This document shows positions 55,501 through 64,000 of a stretch of 64,000 nucleotides of DNA, in pieces; the stretch's first letter is position 1, and each line of letters begins with the position of its first letter. Source of the DNA: Argentina anserina (Eukaryota; Streptophyta; Magnoliopsida; Rosales; Rosaceae). The stretch is from the NCBI RefSeq assembly GCF_933775445.1, contig NC_065873.1:2294001-2358000 (forward strand), given 5' to 3'. The translations under genes were made by a program, and so were the position numbers. The notes under the pieces are model-generated. The model searched no databases and had not been told where the DNA came from. It was given only the letters and a program-made list of their open reading frames with translations.

Positions 55501-58493
55501 TGGCTCAGTAGTTTCTTCAAAACCAGAACAGATGGCCCTCAGAACTGCGCCTTTCTCCAACTTTCCTGCAAATAAGTATGTGTGAGAAAGTTTTTTCCTG
55601 ATTGTAAATCAAGAAATATAAGCATAGAAACAAACCTCGGTATTGTCGATTATTGACAACCAGAGTAGGCAATATGGTTACATCACCTCGTGTTCCCTTC
55701 CCAACCTACAAGGGTCAAAATTGTCAAGAAAATATGCATAACTACCAAAAATAAAAAAATTCAAATTATTGCATTAAGATGCAGCTATTGCTCAATACTG
55801 TCAATACTAGGAAACCATTGTATATGAAGTAGATAAAAGCTTATAAGGAAAAGGTCATTTTAACAAGATGATTACCTGAGCATCTTGCTCCTCTTTCAGA
55901 ACAGAATTTTCAGAGTCTGCATCTTCATCTCCCATACACTTCTCGATCTTCTTAATATCAAGCCCTGAAAAGACGTCAAATGCTTATTGAAAATTTGATT
56001 GCATTCATGTACATCTAATAAAAGCCAAAGAAAAATTAATCATTTACCGAGAGATTTAATGACAGAAGCAGCACATTCCTTGTTGTACTTTTTCTCTTTC
56101 ATTGGACATCTGATTTGAAAATCTGTCACATAGTCCCACCATACCCAAGGCTTTCGAGTCTCATTAGCCACTTTATAAACACAGAGCTGCCTTAAATTTT
56201 CACGAACCACATCTTTCCCTTCATAACCAGCACTGAAGTCTTGTTCAGGGTCAGGAGCGCAATATCTTCCATGATTGATACACTGAGACTTGCACTGTTT
56301 GCTCAAGGTGAATGCCCGAGGACAATACCAAGTTATATAATGTGGTGTAAACTGAGTGTAACCCCCTTTTTCCAGTATCTGGGCAGCACCCCTGAATTCC
56401 TTCGTAAATTCCATCAGCATGTCACACTTCACCCCACATTCATCATTACTGTTGGTCCATAGTTCATATTCCACACGATCATCTGGGTGAGGAACAGATT
56501 CCCTCCAGTCAAGGTTCACATTCACCATATCACCAGAACTGATGGACTTCTTCAACGTTTGACCAAAACTTTTTTCAATGAGTGCAGATGGTATAGTTAT
56601 GTTCTCAATGTATTTGGCAGTTTGAATATCTTCTTCTGGTGTGTCCATAGTTATTAACGCCTCCTCAATATCATCAGCTACAAGAACTGCAGAAGCTCCA
56701 GCCTTCTGGGCATTCCAAACCTTCAATGCAAAGAAGCAATCTGGGCCACCAATAGCAGTTTCGACATAAGCGATGGTCGAAACTTATTATATACTAAACT
56801 TGAGTTATAGAAATCTGATACGCAAAGACAATGCTCATGAATCCTAACAAGTTCGAATCAAACTTTGAGAACACATACACCACTAATAAGCAGAATTGGG
56901 GCAACTCTTAAGTATGCAAATCAGTTACCACCAAGTAAGATTTACTTATCAACTCAATCAATCAAATGCTAAAATTCACCCCTGAAGTCTTTAGAATGTG
57001 CTAGATAGTATCACATACCACTTTCATGCCCTAAACCCTATTCCCCCCCCCCCCCCCCTATCTTCAGAATGTGCTAGATAGTGTCACATACCAATGTTTT
57101 CCATTTTTTTTAAATGTCTTATTTGTACTAAACTAAGAAACTTAAGACAACCTATAGAAGACGCTATCATGAAAACATTAACAGAATGTTGAATTGAGAA
57201 AAATAGGGGGAACAGGATGAGATGGAGAGGACCTCTGGAAAGTAAAGACTGGAGACATAATTTTCAAGAATGCTTGCTTCTAGCTTAATTTTCATTTTTG
57301 TGACATAAGTAGACAGGTATGAAAAGAGAATTAGATTTCCATTTTTCAATAAGGAAAGAACATACGAGAAGATAGACTGCTAGAGATCATTTTTATGCAT
57401 TTACCGTCTGGCAACTAGCCAAAGAAAAGCTAAAGTAGGCATGTTAACCTGACATCTACATAATCAGGCCACAATGAACAAACTGAAGCTCATATTTCAC
57501 AATCCCAGACCAACAAAATTTTACCCCCGAAATGACAACACATTATTTCATCCTCAACAACTTCATTTAAAATTACCCAGACATAAAAAGGCTACCTGAA
57601 ATAACCATAGTAGACAAACTAATGGTCATAACTTATAGCAGCCAAAAAAATACAGAAAACCACTAAAGGAAAACCAATAAAGTTGAACCTCCCAACTAAT
57701 TTAAAATTCACAGATTGAACCTCAAAACTCATGACAACGATCAAATTACTGAAAAGCAGAGGAATGATACCTCCTAATCAACAGATATATTTAGTTGGCT
57801 GGAAAAAGCTAAAAACAGATATCAGAAATGCATCTCCGTCATGAACAATGAAAACTAAGTAAACTTCATTAAACTGCACATTGACCCAACTTCTCCATAG
57901 TCAAGCCACATAAATTGATGATAACCAATAATTACCAAAAACTGCAAAAAGGGTACTTCCTTATTACTCTTTAACATTCACAAAATGAACCTCAGTACTC
58001 ATATAACAACAACCGAATCAAAAGGTACCTCCCAATCAACCTCAAAATACCAAAGTAAACTCACAAACACAATCAAATTACACAAAACCACAATAAGGGT
58101 ACCTCCCAATCAACCTAAGAAACACCTAATACAACCTCAATAGTCATCAAACCAATCAAAATAACTCAAAACCACAAAAAGGGTACCTCCACGATCGACC
58201 AACAAAAACGTCGGCAGAGCTCCGGGAGTGGATTTATACGAAAGCCCGAATTCCGAGAACTCCTTACACCCCTTCTGATTCTCCTTGGGATATATAACAG
58301 CACCAGCCATGCTCCCTCCATACTGAGGAAGCCCAAAGTTGCCAATGGCACTGTCATATTTCCCCTTTATTTTGTCCGGTGACGTCACCCTCAAGCTGTT
58401 CTTCTCCACCACGAACCTAGCAGTAGACAAAGGAGCCATAAACACCACCAGAAACCCTAGAAAAAGTCCAAGCTTTGATCCCTGAAGCTCCAT
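52562..58493 (-). CDS. VSR1: Vacuolar sorting receptor (BP-80/VSR family)
   Basis: Twelve exons (58493-58187, 56740-56048, 55964-55876, 55705-55636, 55565-55482, 55389-55313, 55214-55133, 54822-54740, 54629-54563, 53755-53627, 53531-53419, 52660-52562) give 630 residues. A signal peptide (1 to about 25, [18 protein letters not shown]) leads to the [14 protein letters not shown] start of the mature receptor. A protease-associated domain, a Cys-rich central domain and three EGF-like repeats (about 415-560; [20 protein letters not shown] is the calcium-binding one) follow. Then comes one membrane helix (about 571-593) and a cytosolic tail with the YMPL (612-615) tyrosine sorting signal. It carries cargo with NPIR-type signals from the trans-Golgi/ER route to vacuoles. 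The start is ATG 58493. Intron 1 is 1,446 bp. Family member number within VSR1-7 is uncertain. Confidence 0.95.
57043..57058. repeat. Poly-C tract in VSR intron 1
   Basis: Sixteen C in a row. Nearby, AGAATGTGCTAGATAGT.TCACATACCA occurs twice (about 56993-57020 and 57065-57093), so the C run lies between two direct repeats. Confidence 0.9.
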
Positions 58494-58680
58494 CTCCACA
58501 GAACCAAAAAAAAAAGATTGGATTTTTAATGAAATCAGAGAAACCCAGAAGGGAAAAGAGGTGATTCCTTTTTGGGTTTTTCCTCACATAATAGTTTGGT
58601 GTTTGGTTTTTGAAGACTTAAGCAGAAAGAGGGAAATCTGGGTTTTCTGTTAAAATTATAGTTTTATGGAGAGGCATATA

Positions 58681-58711
<31 letters not shown>

Positions 58712-59034
58712 AGTAGAATAGACTTTATTACATTTCTTGGAGCTTATGGTATCATATTACTGGAACTATCCCCAACCAGATGAGTCATGAGGCTAATTGG
58801 CTGAAGAAACTGGGGGTGATTTCGTAAAATTGGAGTGTGTGGGAGGTTGCCAAGTTTTGTGTACCTAACGTTTTGCACACTGGTCTGAATATTCTGCTTT
58901 GTACGAGTCTCTTTCGTGGCTCACGAGCTGCTTCTTCTTCTACAGTCACTGAGGTCATCAGGTCAAGGTTTTCATGGCCCCATTGGCATGGATCTATTGG
59001 ATGGGTGACTATATTTATTGATCAAACTGCATTT
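58494..59034. other. VSR promoter region
   Basis: 5' UTR and upstream DNA of the minus-strand VSR gene, with a CT (GA on the gene strand) microsatellite at 58681-58709 about 190 bp from the start codon. Such runs are common in plant 5' leaders. No coding frame is convincing. Confidence 0.5.
58681..58709. repeat. CT microsatellite upstream of VSR
   Basis: About 14 TC units, read as GA repeats on the gene's strand. Confidence 0.95.
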
Positions 59035-59042
59035 CTATAATG

Positions 59043-59574
59043 TAGGGCTGTAAACGGTTCCAAAACAACTAAAAATAGATGGAACCGTAAACCGAACCGT
59101 ATTATTTAAACGGTTCGGTTCTTGTATTTTTCAGAATATGAACCGTTTGGTTCGGTTTCTAACGGTTCCATGACGGTTCCGGTTCCAAAACGGTTCTAAA
59201 AAAATTGTCTTAAATTCAAGACTGATGTTAGTTTGAGCATATCATACTTATATCTGGTGACAAGAAATGGGGGAATACTGATAATTCGAGACAAGATAAT
59301 TCCAAACCAGGGCATAGTCGTTGTCCTCCACCAAATGGAGTATAACTAGTACTTTAGTTTAAAGCAATTTCTCCATTTTGCAAACGGTTCCGGTCCCAAA
59401 ACGGTTCCAAACGGTTCCTATTTAGATTTTAGAACCGAACCAAACCGAACTGTTTTAAAAACGGTTCGGTTCTACTGTATAACTTCATTTTTTTTCTAGG
59501 AACCAAACCGAACTGTTGTTAAACGGTTCGGTTCCAACGGTTCTTTCAGGAACCGGAACCGATTAACAGCCCTA
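59043..59574. mobile_element. hAT-type MITE rich in CGGTTC repeats
   Basis: Inverted ends TAGGGCTGTAAACGGTTC and CCGATTAACAGCCCTA enclose 532 bp. The flanks are identical 8-bp copies of CTATAATG (59035-59042, 59575-59582). The interior is filled with AACGGTTC/GAACCGTT in both orientations, so it can fold strongly. There is no transposase. Confidence 0.93.
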
Positions 59575-59582
59575 CTATAATG

Positions 59583-59928
59583 TTTAGCTTGATGATCATG
59601 TGTTTAGAACGTTAAGAAATGAGTATAAAAGGGTTTAGATTACTTACACTTTGCATTGTTCCACAAAAGAGTGAGACTATAATATTGAGAGACTGCCTAA
59701 AGAAGTTAATGTCCAACTTCCTTTCCGAAAAAGAACTTCTTACTAAGGAAGAAATAAAATGATCGAGTAAATCGGAATATTTGGAGTGATATATCGACCA
59801 AACAAGCGGAAATGAATTGGGTTAGATCGGCAAGTTCAAGTGGTCCACCAACCAGAATCTTTGTTGGCAAAAGTTTCAAGTTCAAAAATCTATTCTTCTA
59901 TGGAAGAAAAGAAAAAACGAAAACAATA
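59583..59928. other. Spacer between two MITEs
   Basis: AT-rich DNA with no frame or element end that I can identify. Confidence 0.4.
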
Positions 59929-59937
59929 TTTTAAGAA

Positions 59938-60633
59938 TTGGTAAATTCCTCCTATGGTACCTGATGTTTGGCTACTTGGACATTTTGGTACCTGATGTAT
60001 GAAAACGGATAATTTAGTACCTAAAGTTGTCAAATATAGGTCATTTTGGTATTTATGTCAATTTTGACTATATTTTCAGGGTTATTTCTGTCATTCTATC
60101 TTTATTTTACTTCATTTTTTCATAATACCTTCAAATTGCCTCTAAATTATCACAAAAAATCTGATAACTCATCCACTTAGTATCTGTGATGCTTTACGTA
60201 TATAATTTTTCATAATGTAGCTATCAATCTAAATTAATTTTAATTATAAGTAATTTAAAAATATATTTTAATAAAAATTTACAATTGCATAAAGCAATTT
60301 TATTTGCTTTGCAAAAAATAATTAGGATACAATAAGTATATTAAGAAAAAAATTATTTTCGATATATGCGAAATAGATGCTAAGTAGAGTAGATATATCA
60401 ATTTAATTATCTCCAAAGAGAGACAATTATAGGAAGAAATGAAAAAAAAATATGAATTTAATGAGTTTAGGGCTAAAATGATGAAAATCACCCTAAAAAT
60501 ATTATCAAAATTAATAGAGGTACCAAAATGGTTTACAAATGAGAACTTCAGGTACCAAATTGTCTGTTTTCATACATCATGTACCAAATTGTCCAAGTAG
60601 CCATACTTTAGGTACCATAAGAGGAATTAACCC
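59938..60633. mobile_element. Foldback MITE with long inverted repeats (Mutator-like)
   Basis: The left end (TTGGTAAATTCCTCCTATGG...) and the reverse complement of the right end (GGGTTAATTCCTCTTATGG...) match with few differences for about 110 bp, including GGCTACTTGGACA.TTTGG. A perfect 9-bp duplication TTTTAAGAA flanks it (59929-59937, 60634-60642), as Mutator-like elements make. The 696-bp element has no coding capacity. Confidence 0.9.
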
Positions 60634-60642
60634 TTTTAAGAA

Positions 60643-61033
60643 GTATGAGATTTGTTATGATAACATAAAATGACTAGTAATTTTGATTCATCAAATTTTT
60701 GTGAAGACCGTGAAGTGGACAATATGAATATCAATATACATGTACGCAAGTTCCCAAAACTTGTCACGTTCGGTCTAGTGGACAAAACTTGCCCCAAAAC
60801 TTGAAAAAAATAATCATATGTTCAATCTGAATAACAATTTTTTTTTCAAGATAACACATGATTTAAAACAGATTATCGAAGCTAGAATAGTCATTACATA
60901 TTTATTCGCTACAATTTACAGATAGACAAAAGGTTATGAGTATACTCATATGATACATGGCATAGATTTACTCATTCTAAATTAAGCACGACTTATTTAT
61001 CCAACAACTACGAGCAAACATAATTGTAGAAGA
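60643..61033. other. Intergenic DNA
   Basis: AT-rich spacer. ACTTG/CAAAACTTG phrases recur near 60750-60800 (AAAACTTGTCACG, AAAACTTGCCCC, AAAACTTGAAAA). I see nothing else. Confidence 0.4.
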
Positions 61034-62330
61034 TTATTGAAAATAAAACAACACTTTAAATTTTGTCTTTACCCTTAAAATTAAGGCTACTAGAGTGATC
61101 AGACTAAACCAAACTTGGAGCCACTTCTGATTCTTTCTTATTCTTTGGTGGGTTGTTCTTCTTGCCTCGAGGTATCTCCTCCGCTTCGTTGTCTCCTTAA
61201 AGCCATCACTAACTCCTGGAGTCTTGTTAGCAGCAACAAAAGAGCCATCAGGTTGCTCAATCAATCCCAAAGCCTTAGCAGTAAGCTTTACACTCGGTGT
61301 TCTTTGTTTCTTGCCCTCCTGCACCGTTACATTCACTATCTCACCAGTTATGAGCTTTAATGTTTTTGGAAACACAGTAGGAGAAGCCGGCCTCCCTCTT
61401 TTCTTTTTACCGGAGACTCCACAAGTGTAGCCTCAATGGACATGATCGCTAGGTTCCGATATTTGCACCAAATCCCTCTTGATAATCACACGTTTTCGCA
61501 GGGGAGCAATAGGAGCAAAACCCGGCGGCGCCGATGAGCTAGCACGGTCATTGTGCTTAATTACCTTTGAACCTGAAAAGACTGCCTGCAAAACCTACAC
61601 TTGTAAAACTTCTCAAAGAGCTTGGAAATACATGAGTAAGGTCAGAAGGCGGTTGGATAGGAGCACAAAGGCCCTCTTCATGCAGAAGAACTTTGCAATT
61701 AGGGCAAAGCTCCATCAGATTCTCAAAGTTAAAGCCGATTTCGGCCTCTACACCTGGACAATCTTTAGTTTTTTCTTTGTAAAGAAAGTTCGGGTCAGAG
61801 AACGAGCAACCCTAACCCTAATAACTCCAGAAGCCTCAAAAATACGTCCATCAAGTTGAATCACAAAACCAACAACAAAGGCAACGTTTAGGTTTACCTT
61901 CTTCACTTCAAATTCTGGAGGGATATTAGTAATGCCAACCCAGAAATATAGGGAATTCATGGGACTGATTCTGGATCCTATAGACCATCATACTCTTCAA
62001 AGAACACCAGGGCCTTCAAATAGTACCAGTACATCCCCAGAATACCTTGTTGCGATCATACGCCAAATAAAACTTGAAACAAACTTATTGTGTGGTCGGG
62101 ATAGCACCTTAAAGCCACGTTTGAGCACCCAAACCCTACAAAATTGGGATTGCAAGTCGCCAATGGTGTAGGATTTGGTGGTGAGAGGCTTGGTAATGAG
62201 GTAAAATTTGGAATTGGTTCGCACCTTTGTTTCCTTAGTTCATGTCTGAGATGTCGATCACGTCGTCGTCATCTCCCTATGCGAGCGCAAGGGAGGCGGC
62301 AAAATTATGTGATGGAGGAGGAAGGATAAT
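61034..62330 (-). pseudogene. DUF4283/zinc-knuckle protein pseudogene (LINE ORF1-like)
   Basis: The minus strand reads, with frame changes and stops, FYLITKPLTTKSYTIGDLQS, VWVLKRGFKVLSRPHNKFV (62200-62080), PLNSLYFWVGITNIPPEF (61975-61915), a zinc-knuckle-like LMELCPNCKVLLHEEGLC (61710-61655), and a Lys/Arg-rich end (61370-61110). This order of DUF4283 then CCHC-like knuckle is usual for ORF1 of plant LINEs and for related domesticated-looking genes. At least three frame breaks make it non-functional. No endonuclease or RT follows, so it could also be a lone ORF1 copy. Confidence 0.7.
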
Positions 62331-62697
62331 CACAACTAGCGCCGTGGGATTTTTGGTTTTGGATACTATCAGAGCACATGGGCTCTATGTGCGGCTAGGG
62401 TTTTGATATCCTAGCAATACTCTGGTTTGACTAAGATGGTTCTGAATAACATAAGAGAAGCTAATATCAGAAATAAATATTTGTAGCTACTAATTTAGAA
62501 CCCTACCTTAGATAAATTCAATGACGGTGGCATTAAGTTGTCACCAAAACACCATTTCTTTGCATTAATGCATGATGATATATACTATACATGCAGTGAT
62601 GCAGGACTCTACATTCTTGACAAGTGAATATATGACTGAAAGAAAATTGTAAGTCACCTAACATTCTGACATTACTAACTAATACAATTCATCGTTG
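62331..62697. other. 3' flank of the DUF936 gene
   Basis: Downstream of the minus-strand DUF936 stop. AT-rich, without frames or element ends. It presumably contains the 3' UTR. Confidence 0.4.
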
Positions 62698-63430
62698 CTA
62701 ATTGCCTATATTGAATATTGCATTCATTTGTTCAATAGCCACAGCAGTCCTTTCCACATTCTTCAAAAGTACCCCATATATCTTCTCCTTGATTCTCCCA
62801 TAAATTTCCAAATCAGAATCCTCTTTACTGACAATCACATCTAACCAGTCCCCAACTTTCTTAATCTGACACATAGTCTCAGCTATTTGACTATCAGATT
62901 CCATTAGATCAGTTTTGCTTCTAACCTCATCCAGGTAACTCTCGAAGGTAGCAAAAAACCACCTCTTACATTCATCATGCAAGGACTTTTCAAAGTTTGC
63001 AACTGCAGATAACGCACTTCCCTTCACCCAATTGTTTGAGTTTTCTTTCTCCGAGACCAATCCAAAATGAACATCATTCTTTTGTTTCTTAAAACTTTTT
63101 GGTAAATTACCATGGTTCCTATTTGATTTACCGGATGGATTTCTAGCCTTGACTGAAACATTATCAAGAGAAAAAGATGGGGAAAGATCATATGATATCG
63201 CTGCTTTAATCCATGACGTTGCATTTTTCTTCCGGTCTACTGCAAGCATTAATGTTTCCTTGATGGAACCAAGGTTTTCAGGATTTGTATCATCATCTCT
63301 GAGTGGACTGACGTTGGTCAATGACTGAGCAATTAGTCGAGTCTGAACCAAGTAGTCTTGCATATCAAAGAACTTATTAATTGATGGTTGATGTTCCTCC
63401 CCTTCGGATGACTGGAGCTCTGAGTATGTA
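62698..63430 (-). CDS. DUF936-family protein, last exon
   Basis: The minus-strand exon probably starts at 63430 after the acceptor TGATGAATCATTTCAG and ends at the stop at 62698, giving about 243 codons. Recognisable features are the SIKETLMLAVDRKKNATSWI helix, then FGLVSEKENSNNWVKGSALS and ECKRWFFATFESYLDEV, followed by KVGDWLDVIV and KEKIYGVLLKNVERTAVAI, all typical of the C-terminal half of plant DUF936 proteins. The N-terminal half, normally encoded upstream, is not found before 64000. Two LTR-like sequences lie there, so either a long intron or a disrupted gene continues outside. The molecular role of the family is poorly known. Confidence 0.82.
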
Positions 63431-63583
63431 CTGAAATGATTCATCAGACAACAAAGTCATGACCAAGTTAGCAACATGAATTAGATGTTTTTCACATCAT
63501 TCATAAAGAAAATGGATCGAGACATGCATCCTCAAACTAGAGCAATTCAACATCTATAGAACAATGAACTTAAGGGTACATAC

Positions 63584-63966
63584 TGTTAGGATGTGATGAG
63601 AATTTGATTAGGAAAGTAAGTCCTAGTTGTACGTGGTTACTGTTCCTAATTGGACATGGTTTATGTCAAAGTTTATTCCTTTCAAGAATAGATTCTTTTC
63701 TAGTATGAAAAAGTTTTAGTTTTCCTATGACCAATTGGATTGTAATTGGTGTGCCTATATATATAGGAGACATAGGTAGTTAACCAAGGTGTGGTTGTCA
63801 TGACTTAGTTTGTGGATGTGGTCATCAGGGCGTGGCCATCACGGTAAGGTGGATGCAGTCATCGACAATGGAGTGTATATTTCTTGTGTAAGGGAGCAAA
63901 GATGTCAAATGTGAGGATATCTCTTGAATGAGGGTGTGTTCTTAGGAAATTCTATGAGTATGGTTG
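63584..63966 (+). mobile_element. Copia-like LTR 5' part, cut by another LTR
   Basis: TGTTAGGATGTGATGAGAATTTG looks like an LTR start. About 170 bases on is CCAATTGGATTGTAATTGGTGTGCCTATATATATAGG, a CAAT/TATA promoter layout typical of short Copia LTRs. It is interrupted at 63967 by the start of a Gypsy-type LTR. The right side is outside the window, so ends and target duplication cannot be checked. Confidence 0.5.
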
Positions 63967-64000
63967 TGTAATAACCCGATTTTTCGGGACAAGTTAATAG
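63967..64000 (+). mobile_element. Start of another long LTR of the main family
   Basis: TGTAATAACCCGATTTTTCGGGA is nearly identical to the start of the LTR at 21823. Only 34 bases are in the window. Confidence 0.75.

Noticed and set aside
58494..58499. Two-codon longer VSR frame starting at 58499
   Set aside because: That start would be GTG. The first ATG, at 58493, gives a normal signal peptide.

Overview
This window is nuclear DNA of a eudicot plant. The genes have many short introns with GT-AG borders, the single-copy proteins are plant-specific (a GRAS protein, a plastid ClpR subunit, a vacuolar sorting receptor, RSL-type bHLH factors), and the intergenic space is packed with LTR retrotransposons, LINEs and MITEs. 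A Rosaceae genome (rose/strawberry/Potentilla group) is my best guess, but the sequence alone does not prove it.

Layout. 1-10 kb is gene-dense: the 5' part of an NSP1-type GRAS gene (minus, runs off the left edge), a Copia remnant, CLPR1 (plus, 9 exons) and BUB3 (minus, 8 exons), the last two converging. A LINE split by a solo LTR lies at 10.2-13.3 kb. ZFPL1 (plus, 9 exons, one GC-AG intron) follows at 13.8-18.3 kb. From 19 to 24.3 kb there are F-box pseudogene pieces, an exon-like fragment of unknown origin, and LTR/LINE/MITE debris. An RSL-type bHLH gene sits at 25.7-27.0 kb. From 27.7 to 49.1 kb there is almost only nested retrotransposon DNA, ending just before a second, better conserved RSL bHLH gene (RSL2-like, 50.0-51.4 kb). 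A complete 12-exon vacuolar sorting receptor gene (minus) occupies 52.6-58.5 kb. The right end has two MITEs with clean target duplications, a DUF4283/zinc-knuckle pseudogene, the last exon of a DUF936-family gene, and the starts of two further LTRs.

The repeat story is the most informative part. One family of long LTRs recurs at 11.8, 21.2, 21.8, 27.7, 29.4, 36.4 and 64.0 kb. Its ends are near-palindromic (TGTAAYRACCC... / ...GGGTYRTTACA), and it carries a conserved block ending in a TATA box and internal tandem arrays of small dyads. Several copies are solo LTRs with 5-bp target duplications, inserted into each other and into LINEs. The youngest is a 9,810-bp element (36402-46211, minus) with two 3,160-bp LTRs that show no difference I could find, a tRNA-iMet primer-binding site, a polypurine tract and a TATAA target duplication. 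Its interior is only 3.5 kb and its gag-pol is broken, so it was probably mobilised by proteins from another element. Chromodomain-like integrase remnants suggest a Tekay/Del-type chromovirus.

The host genes have unrelated roles: strigolactone/symbiosis signalling (NSP1), chloroplast proteolysis (CLPR1), spindle checkpoint (BUB3), Golgi structure (ZFPL1), root-hair growth (RSL factors) and vacuolar trafficking (VSR). They form no operon-like unit. The two RSL genes look like an old tandem pair pushed about 23 kb apart by retrotransposons.
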